A model generated the notes under the pieces. The model saw only the letters and a program-made list of their open reading frames with translations, was not told the DNA's origin and ran no database searches. Below are positions 1 to 6,423 of a stretch of 6,582 bases of DNA, piece after piece. Within the stretch, counting starts at the first letter, position 1. The number at the start of each line of letters is the position of its first letter. A program made the position numbers and the translations under genes. This stretch comes from Bacteroidales bacterium UBA3764 (GTDB lineage: Bacteria > Bacteroidota > Bacteroidia > Bacteroidales > UBA932): assembly GCA_002371115.1 (NCBI GenBank), contig DFFY01000098.1, forward strand, positions 24,754-31,335, written 5' to 3'.

Positions 1-461
1 TCGCAGCGGCGGCGCTCACCGCCGGAGAGCTGGATGCCCAGTGACTTGCGCACTTTGGACAGGTTGAATTCGTCTATAAGCTGTTCCATGCGGGCCAGAC
101 GCTCCGCCTTGGTCATGTTTTCCGTGCTCTTGGACATTTCCATGACGGAGAGGATGTTGTCCTCCACGGACATTTTACGGAATACGGAGGCTTCCTGCGG
201 CAGGTATCCCAGGCCTTTCTGGGCCCGTTTGTACATGGGGAGGTCCGTGATTTCCACCGTGTTGCCTTCGTCGTCGTCCAGGAAAATACGGCCGCCATTG
301 GGCTTCACCTGCCCGGTAATCATGTAGAAGCTGGTGGTTTTACCGGCGCCGTTGGGGCCCAGGAAGCCCACAATCTCTCCTTGCTGCACTTCCATGGAAA
401 CGCCCTTCACCACCGTACGGACGCCGTATTTCTTGACAAGTTTTTCTGCGCGTAATTTCAT
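1..461 (-). CDS. lptB: LPS export ABC transporter ATP-binding protein LptB (3' part beyond window)
   Basis: LptB is the cytoplasmic ATPase that, as a dimer with LptF/LptG, drives lipopolysaccharide extraction from the inner membrane and its transport to the outer membrane. The first 153 residues are visible; the full family length is about 240, so the Walker B, H-loop and C-terminus lie off the left edge. Visible in order: Walker A GPNGAGKTT at residues 35-43, the Q-loop within LPQEASVFRKMSVEDN (residues 87-102), which is close to the hallmark LptB sequence and separates it from other ABC ATPases, and the ABC signature LSGGE at 145-149. The start at 461 is chosen because MKLRAEKLVKKYG fits the family N-terminus; an ATG 5 bases upstream runs into a stop at once. 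No Shine-Dalgarno is seen. It lies 88 bp downstream of dnaX on the same strand, behind a G-rich structured leader. No clear promoter of its own is seen, so co-transcription with dnaX is possible. Confidence 0.93.
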   Translation of the reverse strand, partial: MKLRAEKLVKKYGVRTVVKGVSMEVQQGEIVGFLGPNGAGKTTSFYMITGQVKPNGGRIFLDDDEGNTVEITDLPMYKRAQKGLGYLPQEASVFRKMSVEDNILSVMEMSKSTENMTKAERLARMEQLIDEFNLSKVRKSLGIQLSGGERRRC

Positions 462-488
462 TTCATGAAATAATAAAATGTCACGTTA

Positions 489-510
489 CCCCCTCCCGAA
501 ACCCCTCCCC
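489..510 (-). other. Putative G-quadruplex motif in the lptB leader
   Basis: Read on the minus strand, which is the coding strand of lptB, this stretch has four G-runs of 4, 4, 3 and 5 separated by loops A, TTTC and A. This satisfies the usual G3+ with 1-7 nt loops rule. It ends 27 bases before the lptB ATG, so it would be in the mRNA if transcription comes from dnaX. Its first two G-runs also form one arm of the hairpin at 503-521, so the two folds exclude each other. The motif is directly visible; folding and any regulatory effect are inference. Confidence 0.5.
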
Positions 511-521
511 TCGGGGGAGGG
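503..521 (-). terminator. GC-rich hairpin between dnaX and lptB, possible weak terminator or attenuator
   Basis: CCCTCCCC at 503-510 and GGGGAGGG at 514-521 are exact reverse complements around a 3-base loop, giving a very stable 8-bp stem. It starts 28 bases past the dnaX stop. On the minus strand it is followed by GTTTCGGG, so the U-tract of a classic intrinsic terminator is only three bases long; termination would be partial at best. It may instead be an intergenic palindromic repeat. Confidence 0.35.
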
Positions 522-549
522 ACTTATGCCGCAATAACGGGCAATTGTG

Positions 550-2262
550 CTATTTTGTATCGAGCCCCATATCGGCCACGAAGGCGCGGACGTCCGGGTT
601 CTTCTCCATCAGGTCCTTGGCTTTTTCCTCCGGCATGTATGGCACTTTCTCCGTTGACTCGTCCACAGGTGTCACCGACACCAGGATGTTTACCTTGGGG
701 CAGACGAGGAGCTCGCGGATCCGGTTCTCCAGATCCCGCAGGAGTTTTTCCTCCACCCATTGCTTCTGGGCCTCGTTGAGCACCAGGAAATCAATGACTT
801 TGGTCCCGTTTTCTTCCCGTACGTCGATGGTGCCGCTCGCCAGCATGCTGGCCAGACGGGGGCGGTTTTCATATTGCTTGGCCAGTTCTTTCCACTGCAG
901 GCGGACGGTTTCGTCGGCAGGAAGCGTCATCTCCTGGGGGCTTGTCTCTACGGGTTTTTCCTCCTCTTTCTTTTCCTCCAGGAGAGCGCTCATAGATAAA
1001 GCCGAGCCGGTCTTGGCACGCCTGCGCGTCGTGGCGGCAGCCGGTGCCGATGTGGCAGGAGATTTCTCGGCTGCGCTCGAAATGACAGCCTTGTCATTTC
1101 GACCGACCGAAGCGCCGTTGTCATTTCGACCGACCGAAGGGAGCGGAGAAATCCCCTGCGCAGCAGGCTTTGCCACCAGATAGCTCAGCCGCATGAGCGC
1201 GAACTCAATGTGCAGACGCGGGTTCACCGCGGCCTTGTAGCCGCTCTCGCAGGAGGTGGTGATGCCCAGGGCATCGTACAGGAACTGGTGTGAACAGCGC
1301 CCGGCCTGCTCTGCGTAGCGTTTCTTGAGCGACTCCGGCAGTTCCAGCAGCGGTTCCAGACCGCCCGTCTTGGCCACTACCAGGTTGCGGAGGTGGCTGG
1401 AGAGCGAGCCCACGAAGTGCAGGGCGTTGAATCCCTTGGCCAGAATTTGGTCCAGCACCAGAAAAGCGGTGGCGTAGTCTCCGGAGAGGAAGGCATCCAC
1501 CAGCTTGAAACTGTATTCGTAGTCCAGGACGTTCAGGTTGCGGATGACGTCCTCGTATTTCACCTCGGTGCCGCAGAAGGCCACCGTCTGGTCAAAGATG
1601 GTGAGGGCGTCGCGCATGGCACCATCGGCCTTGGAAGCTATTACGTGCAGGGATTCGTCGTCAATGCTCACCCCTTCCTTTTCTGCGATGCCGCGCAGGT
1701 TGCGTACCATGTCCGGAATGCTAATCCGGTTGAAGTCATAGGTTTGGCAGCGGCTCAGGATGGTGGGGAGAATCTTGTGCTTCTCCGTGGTGGCCAGGAT
1801 GAAAATGGCATGTGCCGGCGGTTCCTCCAGGGTTTTGAGGAAGGCGTTGAACGCCGCCTGGGACAGCATGTGCACCTCGTCTATAATATATACGCTGTAC
1901 TTGCCCACCTGCGGCGGCACCTGCACCTGCTCCATGAGGGTTTTGATGTCCTCCACGGAGTTGTTGGAGGCGGCATCCAGCTCATGGATGCAGTAGGAGC
2001 GGCCTTCCTGGAACGATACGCAGGACTCGCATTCCCCGCAGGGCTGCATTTCCGGTCCCGGATTGGAACAGTTGATCATTTTGGCGAAAATGCGCGCCGT
2101 GGTGGTTTTGCCCACGCCGCGCGGGCCGCAGAAGAGGTAGGCATGGGCCAGCTGCCCCCTCCGGATGGAGTTGGACAGCGTTCTGGCAATGGTATCCTGG
2201 CCAATCAGGCTTTCGAAAGAATCCGGCCGGTATTTCCGGGCCGACACAATGTATTCGCTCAT
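550..2262 (-). CDS. dnaX: DNA polymerase III subunit gamma/tau (clamp loader)
   Basis: DnaX is the motor of the replicative clamp loader, which uses ATP to open and place the beta sliding clamp with the delta and delta' subunits. In the 570-aa product: Walker A GPRGVGKTT at residues 46-54; zinc-finger cysteines C65, C75, C78 and C81; Walker B VYIIDEVH at 124-131; KTLEEPP at 143-149; sensor 1 LATTE at 156-160; the SRC motif S170-C172; a sensor-2 region GAMRDAL at 214-220. The collar domain III ends near residue 363. A low-complexity linker (about 364-450) follows, then a C-terminal domain (about 451-570) of the kind seen in Bacteroidales DnaX. Linker residues 368-403 are encoded by a palindromic repeat (1055-1159), apparently an in-frame insertion. 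No canonical -1 frameshift heptamer is evident, so I infer mainly the long, tau-like form. The start fits the MSEYIVSARKYRP opening of the family. A TATCTTTG element lies 6 bases upstream. Confidence 0.97.
   Translation of the reverse strand: MSEYIVSARKYRPDSFESLIGQDTIARTLSNSIRRGQLAHAYLFCGPRGVGKTTTARIFAKMINCSNPGPEMQPCGECESCVSFQEGRSYCIHELDAASNNSVEDIKTLMEQVQVPPQVGKYSVYIIDEVHMLSQAAFNAFLKTLEEPPAHAIFILATTEKHKILPTILSRCQTYDFNRISIPDMVRNLRGIAEKEGVSIDDESLHVIASKADGAMRDALTIFDQTVAFCGTEVKYEDVIRNLNVLDYEYSFKLVDAFLSGDYATAFLVLDQILAKGFNALHFVGSLSSHLRNLVVAKTGGLEPLLELPESLKKRYAEQAGRCSHQFLYDALGITTSCESGYKAAVNPRLHIEFALMRLSYLVAKPAAQGISPLPSVGRNDNGASVGRNDKAVISSAAEKSPATSAPAAATTRRRAKTGSALSMSALLEEKKEEEKPVETSPQEMTLPADETVRLQWKELAKQYENRPRLASMLASGTIDVREENGTKVIDFLVLNEAQKQWVEEKLLRDLENRIRELLVCPKVNILVSVTPVDESTEKVPYMPEEKAKDLMEKNPDVRAFVADMGLDTK
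1055..1159. repeat. Palindromic REP-like repeat inserted in the dnaX linker
   Basis: The outer arms, 1055-1068 (GCAGGAGATTTCTC) and 1146-1159 (GAGAAATCCCCTGC), match as reverse complements at 13 of 14 positions. Inside, TCGAAATGACA at 1077-1087 and TGTCATTTCGA at 1092-1102 are perfect 11-bp inverted arms around GCCT. A 22-bp unit beginning TTGTCATTTCGACCG occurs twice in direct orientation (1091-1112 and 1118-1139) with a 27-bp period, exactly nine codons. The repeat is read in the dnaX frame and gives SVGRND twice plus the stretch KAVISSAAEKS. Dispersed elements with TGTCATTTCGA and GAGAAATC cores are, to my knowledge, common between genes in Bacteroidetes; their presence inside an essential gene is the odd part. 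Copy number in this genome cannot be seen here. Confidence 0.8.
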
Positions 2263-2268
2263 AGCCTA

Positions 2269-2276
2269 CAAAGATA
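2269..2276 (-). promoter_or_regulatory. Candidate -7 promoter element of dnaX (TAnnTTTG)
   Basis: TATCTTTG on the minus strand fits the Bacteroidetes -7 consensus TAnnTTTG exactly. No convincing TTTG is seen 19-21 bases upstream, so the -33 element is weak or absent. Only six bases separate the box from the dnaX ATG, which would place the transcript start within a few bases of the start codon, giving a nearly leaderless mRNA. The 60-bp gap to the sirtuin gene (2263-2322) holds nothing else but two direct copies of TTCCGGGA. Confidence 0.45.
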
Positions 2277-2322
2277 ATAATTTCTCCTGGCATTTCATCC
2301 CTTCCCGGAAAAGTCCCGGAAA

Positions 2323-3027
2323 CTACTCCGAGACTTTTTTAATGAAAGTTTCCATGCCCTTGGTGGCCACATCCTGGATGAACGTGACCCGTGGGTCCGC
2401 GAGCGGCACCGGTTTGGGGTCTATCACATAAATGGGACATTCATTGGGGGCATAGCGGTATAGCCCGGCCGCCGGATATACCTGCAGGGAGGACCCCACG
2501 ATGAGCAGGATATCGGCACTTTCCACCAGATTGATGGCTTTTTCAATATTGGGCACGGCCTCGCCGAAGAAGACGATGTGGGGACGCAGCTGGCTGCCGT
2601 TCGGGGCCAAATCGCCCAGATGGACGGCGTTGTACCCCACATCCACCACCTCCGCCTCGGAAGCCGTACGGTCATAGATGCCGTTTTCCGGACGCATCTT
2701 TGTGAGTTCCCCGTGCAGGTGCAGCACGTAGGAGGAACCGGCCCGCTCGTGCAGGTTGTCCACGTTCTGGGTAATCACCGACACCTTGTACTGCTTCTCC
2801 AGCTCCGCAATAGCCAGGTGGGCCGCATTGGGCTTGGCGTCCTTTAGCTGTGCCCGGCGCTGGTTGTAGAAGTCCAGCACCAGTTTCCGGTTGCGGTACC
2901 AGCCTTCGATGGAAGCCACGTCGTTTACGTTATACTGCTCCCACAGGCCGCCCGTATCCCGGAAGGTGGCAAAGCCGCTCTCGGCCGACACGCCGGCCCC
3001 TGTCAATACTACAATGTGTTTTTTCAT
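2323..3027 (-). CDS. cobB: Sirtuin family NAD-dependent protein deacylase lacking the zinc cysteines
   Basis: Sirtuins remove acyl groups from lysines, consuming NAD and yielding nicotinamide and O-acyl-ADP-ribose. The 234-aa product has the full Rossmann-fold set: GAGVSAESG at residues 10-18, FRDTGGLW at 22-29, QNVDNLH at 87-93, the catalytic histidine H105 in HGEL, FFGE at 153-156, GSS at 178-180 and VIDPKP at 201-206. FYNQRR at 53-58 supplies Y54 and R57, the Y-x-x-R pair that in CobB/SIRT5-type enzymes binds succinyl or malonyl groups, so desuccinylase activity is likely. Between HGEL and FFGE, where most sirtuins have two zinc-binding Cys pairs, there is no cysteine. The start at 3027 is preferred over an in-frame ATG at 3057: it gives the normal family N-terminus, avoids overlap with the ATPase gene, and is preceded by AAAAGGA 8 bases upstream. 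It lies 13 bp after the ATPase stop, probably in the same operon. Confidence 0.93.
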   Translation of the reverse strand: MKKHIVVLTGAGVSAESGFATFRDTGGLWEQYNVNDVASIEGWYRNRKLVLDFYNQRRAQLKDAKPNAAHLAIAELEKQYKVSVITQNVDNLHERAGSSYVLHLHGELTKMRPENGIYDRTASEAEVVDVGYNAVHLGDLAPNGSQLRPHIVFFGEAVPNIEKAINLVESADILLIVGSSLQVYPAAGLYRYAPNECPIYVIDPKPVPLADPRVTFIQDVATKGMETFIKKVSE

Positions 3028-3040
3028 CGTCAATGTCCTT

Positions 3041-4189
3041 TTACGCAGGGAGTTCAAAATAATACTTCTTCACCCAGTACTCGAAGATCGGGTCTTCGAA
3101 GGAGGGTACATCGTACTCGTCGAAGCACAGCACTTCCTTCTTCATGAGCGCGTCCTTCACGCGTTTCACGTTGGCCGACGAGTTGAGCCCGTACTTGCGG
3201 ATGATATCGGCAGAACTAAAGCGGATGCTTCCCTCGATGGTGGCCCGCAACAAACTGATTTGGTGCGTTGTAAGACCGCTGACGGTACTCACGAACTGCG
3301 GTTCGTAGATGGAGAGGAGGCAGTTCAGGGCATCCACCAGCACCGGTTCCATGATGTAGCCGCGGCTCATGGAGTCGCAGATGGAGGCGAACTGGTTGAT
3401 GTACCATACATGGCCTTTGAAAAGGCGGCACGCCCCCACAATGAGGTCCTGGTTGATTACTTTGCCGCTGGAGAGGAAACCACGCTGCACATGGTCCACA
3501 ATCTCGTGTTCGGCTATAGGGGACAGGCGCACGCGTTCCACCACCCTGCTGAACAGGCGGCTTCCTTCGAAAAGGGCCTTCATGGCGTTCATGGCCGATC
3601 CGCAGAACACGAAGCTGAAGAGCCTGCGGGCCTGTTCTTCCCGCAAGACGGCATCCAGCGGACGCAGAATGACATCCGGGTCCTCCAGCAAGCCCAGGCA
3701 CTGGAACTCGTCTATAATCAGGATCATGCGGTCTCCCTTGTCCGCCGCCACGCGGAACGGCAGGCGCAGCAGGGCCATCACATCGTCCGCATCCATCTCC
3801 CAGTTCAGGGACAGGATTTGGTTGTGCGCCGAGAAAGCCACCGGGTCAAAGACAAAGTGGGTATTGCCCAGGTAACGCTGGACCATCGTCCTGATTTCCT
3901 CCGTGGTGAAGGCAATCATCTTGAGCACCGTGGCGCCCAGGCGGAGCAGGAACTCTTCCGGTGTACGGATATTCAACGCCGAAAACTGCCCCACCGTGAA
4001 CGCCTTTCCGCCCAGCCGCATGGTATATAGCGTCTGCTGGATGAGCGAGGTTTTTCCGGACTTGGGCGGCTCATAGAGCGCGACGTGCTCCCCCTGGGAA
4101 AGCAGGTTTCCCAGGAGAGTCACGTCCGCTTTCCGGCCAATGAAATGCTTGCCGGTTACGTATTGGGCGTATGGAAACGGCGTATCCAT
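3041..4189 (-). CDS. P-loop ATPase, archaeal-ATPase/STAND-like, with C-terminal winged-helix region
   Basis: This 382-aa protein resembles the AAA+ 'archaeal ATPase' group (MalT/STAND relatives), whose members often act as regulators or switch proteins; the role here is unknown. Visible: FIGRKADV at residues 17-24, the entry motif of the family; a Walker A variant EPPKSGKTS at 40-48, with Glu in place of the first Gly but K46 and T47 kept; Walker B MILIIDEF at 155-162 with D160 and E161; a sensor-1-like strand FSFVFCGSAM at 191-200; a helical lid; and, from about 300, a winged-helix-like region ending in DPIFEYWVKKYYF (366-378), much like the DPxFRFWxR tail of the family. No signal peptide or membrane helix is seen. 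The start at 4189 is chosen because it fits the family N-terminus and overlaps the upstream stop as TAATG. A longer reading from 4252 would add 21 residues encoded inside the upstream gene. Translational coupling suggests that it works with the membrane protein upstream. Confidence 0.85.
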   Translation of the reverse strand: MDTPFPYAQYVTGKHFIGRKADVTLLGNLLSQGEHVALYEPPKSGKTSLIQQTLYTMRLGGKAFTVGQFSALNIRTPEEFLLRLGATVLKMIAFTTEEIRTMVQRYLGNTHFVFDPVAFSAHNQILSLNWEMDADDVMALLRLPFRVAADKGDRMILIIDEFQCLGLLEDPDVILRPLDAVLREEQARRLFSFVFCGSAMNAMKALFEGSRLFSRVVERVRLSPIAEHEIVDHVQRGFLSSGKVINQDLIVGACRLFKGHVWYINQFASICDSMSRGYIMEPVLVDALNCLLSIYEPQFVSTVSGLTTHQISLLRATIEGSIRFSSADIIRKYGLNSSANVKRVKDALMKKEVLCFDEYDVPSFEDPIFEYWVKKYYFELPA

Positions 4190-6306
4190 TAGAAGAGCGG
4201 GCTCTTGATGCCGATGGGCGCCAGCACGTTGCACAGCCACAGTGCTACGCAAGCCACGACCACCAGAACGCAGAACCAGGCCCAGAACTTACGGACATTC
4301 GCCTTTCTGCGGGCAACCGCATCCACGGCCGTGAGCTTGGGGAATTTGGCCAGCGAAGTGAGCGTCCTGCCAAACTTGGCACGGACCAGCGCGGCGGCGT
4401 TGATGGCCCAGCCATTGGCATTGAGCACCGGACCCAGGTCACGCTTGCGGATTTTACGCCAGGCGATGAACATGGCCGGGCCGGAAATCAGGAGCATCAG
4501 GCCCACAATAATGAGGAGCAGTTGCCAGAACTTGATGGCGGCAATCCCCTCTGCCAGTTTTACCAGGAACTGGCCGATGAAGCCCACGGCCATGCCGATG
4601 GCGGCAAAAATACCGGCGAACTTTGCAATGTCAAAATTGGTGGCGATAGCCGGTTCCTTGCCTTCAGCGGCCGTATTGGTGATTTCCGTGAGGCCGGACA
4701 TGGACTTTTCATTTTTCTCCGCAGCGCTCTTGTCGATGCGGTCGTTGATCATGCGGGCCACCTTCTTGTACGGAGACCAGAAAGCCTGGCGGATGGAGAT
4801 GGGATTGTCCACAATGGCGATTACCTTGGCGGTGTAGTCGTTGCCGTCGCGGTCATAGAACACCGCGTTCTTGCCTTCGCGGAGGCCGTCCACATCACCG
4901 TCCGTGAGCACGGCGGCAATGTTGAAGCTCTTGCCCAGCTTTTCGCTCACGCAGGAGCAGTACAGGATGTACATGCCGCTGAGCGAGGATATCTCCGGGG
5001 CGGGCCCCGCCACCTTCACGCACAGGTCCGTGCTGCGCTGGTCTATGTACAGACGACCGGCCTGGAACATGGCCTTGCGCTCGGGGTCGTAGAAATCGGC
5101 CAGGACCACGTAGTTGTTCAGGAAACGGTAGAAATACTTGTTCAGGCGGAGCACTTTGTCCACTTCCTCGATGGAAAGGGCGTTGGCTTCCTCGGCCTTG
5201 TCCTTCTCTACGAGCTCCAGCAGGGCGGCCTTCTTGTCTTCCTTGAGGATGGCTTTCACGGCGTCCAGGCCCAGGCCTTCCACCGCGGCGCCCTTCTTGG
5301 CGTCCATCCAGGCCACATACGGGGCAAAAGAGCCCAGGATGGCGGCCCATTCGGCCTCGTCAATGGCGTCCTTCTTGATATCGACAAGGGCAACGACAGC
5401 GTTGATGGCGGCCTTCCAGGCGGGGTTCACGGCCTTCAGGACCAGTTTTCCGTCGGCGGAGGGTTTGGCCAGCGGCTGCAGGGCAATCTCGGCGGACGCG
5501 GCGGCCAGGCTGCCCTCGATGGCGGCAATCTTGGCCACGTTCACATCCACGGCCTCTGCCGATGCGGCATCGAAGCCGATGAGCTTGCAGCGCATGAAAT
5601 AGTCCGCCACCTTATCTTTGACGGCGTTCACGGCAGCGAGGGCGTCCGCGGTCTTGTCACCGTACGGGAACACGTCCTTGGTGCCGGCGGTCTGCCAGGC
5701 GTCAAAGTCCGCGCAGGCGGTATAGAAGGCTTCCACATGGTCGGCCGTAATGCCCGGCACGCCGCTGCGGTCCATGGCCGAGGCAATGCCGGCGATGGTC
5801 TCGATGAGCTTGGCGGTGGCCTCGTCGGAGGCGCTGGCGGGTGTGATGATGCCGTCGCCGTTGAACTGCGTCTGTGCGAAAATCTTCACGTTGTCGGCGG
5901 TGTCTTCCAGGCCGATGCTGTCCTTCTCCAACTTGAGGTTCTTCAGAATCTGGCGGGCCGATGCCTGCAGGCGGGCACCGTCGGGGTCATCGGCATTGAA
6001 GTCGTCCAGGGCCAGGCTGTCGCTGCCTTTCAGGAGGTCGTCGGCGTTCTTGACCACGCGTGTGAGCCACTGGGCGGTCTTGATGACCTCGTCCACGCGG
6101 ATTCTTCCGTCATTGTCAATGTCGATGAGCTTGAGCGTGGTTTCGTCGAATTCCAGGCCGTTGGTAGGGCAGCTGAGAACCGTCCACAGCTTGCGGTCCA
6201 GTTCTCCCAGATGGCGGATGTCTTCCCCGTTCTGGATTTTGACACGGACAGTACCGCCCACGGAGGCGAACTTCCAAGGATAGGTGTTGCTGGCAGGTTT
6301 TTTCAT
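4189..6306 (-). CDS. Uncharacterised EF-hand protein with three C-terminal membrane helices
   Basis: I do not recognise a named function for this 705-aa protein. Residues 62-73 form a canonical EF-hand calcium loop with D62, D64, D66, G67, I69 and E73. QFNGDGIIT (147-155) looks like a second, degenerate one, and DGDVDG at 469-474 is a further weak calcium-loop resemblance. There is no signal peptide. The long N-terminal part (about 1-560) is alanine-rich and mostly helical in appearance, with a more beta-like stretch at about 410-510. Three hydrophobic segments follow at about 563-582, 593-615 and 674-695. The loop between the second and third is strongly basic, so by the positive-inside rule it is cytoplasmic; this places the EF-hand domain in the cytoplasm as well and the last 10 or so residues outside. 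The gene is first in its operon, behind its own promoter (-7 box at 6340-6347), and its TAA overlaps the ATPase ATG. The start at 6306 is the first ATG after that promoter. Confidence 0.85.
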   Translation of the reverse strand: MKKPASNTYPWKFASVGGTVRVKIQNGEDIRHLGELDRKLWTVLSCPTNGLEFDETTLKLIDIDNDGRIRVDEVIKTAQWLTRVVKNADDLLKGSDSLALDDFNADDPDGARLQASARQILKNLKLEKDSIGLEDTADNVKIFAQTQFNGDGIITPASASDEATAKLIETIAGIASAMDRSGVPGITADHVEAFYTACADFDAWQTAGTKDVFPYGDKTADALAAVNAVKDKVADYFMRCKLIGFDAASAEAVDVNVAKIAAIEGSLAAASAEIALQPLAKPSADGKLVLKAVNPAWKAAINAVVALVDIKKDAIDEAEWAAILGSFAPYVAWMDAKKGAAVEGLGLDAVKAILKEDKKAALLELVEKDKAEEANALSIEEVDKVLRLNKYFYRFLNNYVVLADFYDPERKAMFQAGRLYIDQRSTDLCVKVAGPAPEISSLSGMYILYCSCVSEKLGKSFNIAAVLTDGDVDGLREGKNAVFYDRDGNDYTAKVIAIVDNPISIRQAFWSPYKKVARMINDRIDKSAAEKNEKSMSGLTEITNTAAEGKEPAIATNFDIAKFAGIFAAIGMAVGFIGQFLVKLAEGIAAIKFWQLLLIIVGLMLLISGPAMFIAWRKIRKRDLGPVLNANGWAINAAALVRAKFGRTLTSLAKFPKLTAVDAVARRKANVRKFWAWFCVLVVVACVALWLCNVLAPIGIKSPLF

Positions 6307-6339
6307 ACTTATAGATTTAAGATAACATTCTTGTTACCA

Positions 6340-6371
6340 CAAATATAAGAAATAATTTTGTGCATTTCCAA
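6340..6371 (-). promoter_or_regulatory. Candidate promoter of the EF-hand protein/ATPase operon
   Basis: On the minus strand, TATATTTG at 6347-6340 fits the -7 consensus TAnnTTTG. ATTGG lies upstream with its TTG at 6371-6369, a spacer of 21 bp, a fair match to the -33 element. Transcription would begin near 6335, leaving a leader of about 30 bases before the ATG at 6306. The leader is AT-rich and has no Shine-Dalgarno, as is usual in this phylum. The site overlaps the rpsU promoter on the other strand. Confidence 0.6.
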
Positions 6372-6387
6372 TTTTTTTCTACCTTTG
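6357..6387 (+). promoter_or_regulatory. rpsU promoter, Bacteroidetes type
   Basis: TTTG at 6357-6360 and TACCTTTG at 6380-6387, separated by 19 bp, match both elements of the Bacteroidetes housekeeping promoter. Transcription would start near 6391-6394, giving a leader of about 50 bases. This leader contains a small hairpin, TCCC at 6397-6400 and GGGA at 6405-6408, followed by the Shine-Dalgarno sequence. Confidence 0.8.
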
Positions 6388-6423
6388 CAGTCCAATTCCC
6401 ACAAGGGAGTGATTTTTAAGACA

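Noticed and set aside
945..985. Possible programmed -1 frameshift site in dnaX (minus-strand A-rich stretch with GGAGGAAAAACCC)
   Set aside because: The A-run is only five long and no in-frame X XXY YYZ heptamer is present, so I do not claim a gamma product.
1091..1139. CRISPR-like or tandem array in dnaX
   Set aside because: There are only two 22-bp units with a 5-bp gap, inside a palindrome that stays in frame. There is no spacer structure.
1393..2277. Long plus-strand open frame across the 5' half of dnaX
   Set aside because: It is an antisense shadow of dnaX, whose minus-strand frame has all clamp-loader motifs.
2296..2322. Possible terminator after the sirtuin gene, from repeated TTCCGGGA
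   Set aside because: The copies are direct repeats with only a short self-complementary core and no following T-run.
3028..3057. Longer sirtuin start at 3057
   Set aside because: It adds ten residues and overlaps the ATPase gene; the ATG at 3027 begins right before the NAD-binding motif, as in the family.
2891..4030. Plus-strand open frame of 379 codons over the ATPase gene
   Set aside because: It is antisense to a clear P-loop ATPase, has no recognisable motif, and runs across two real genes.
4190..4252. Upstream extension of the ATPase start to 4252
   Set aside because: The added 21 residues are encoded inside the upstream gene and do not look like the family. The ATG at 4189 gives a TAATG overlap and a normal N-terminus.
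4171..6348. A 725-codon open frame on the plus strand, antisense to the whole EF-hand gene
   Set aside because: It mirrors the codon pattern of the real gene in GC-rich DNA. Its product is low-complexity, rich in His, Gly and Val, with no recognisable domain, while the minus-strand frame has an EF-hand, membrane helices, a promoter and coupling to the next gene.
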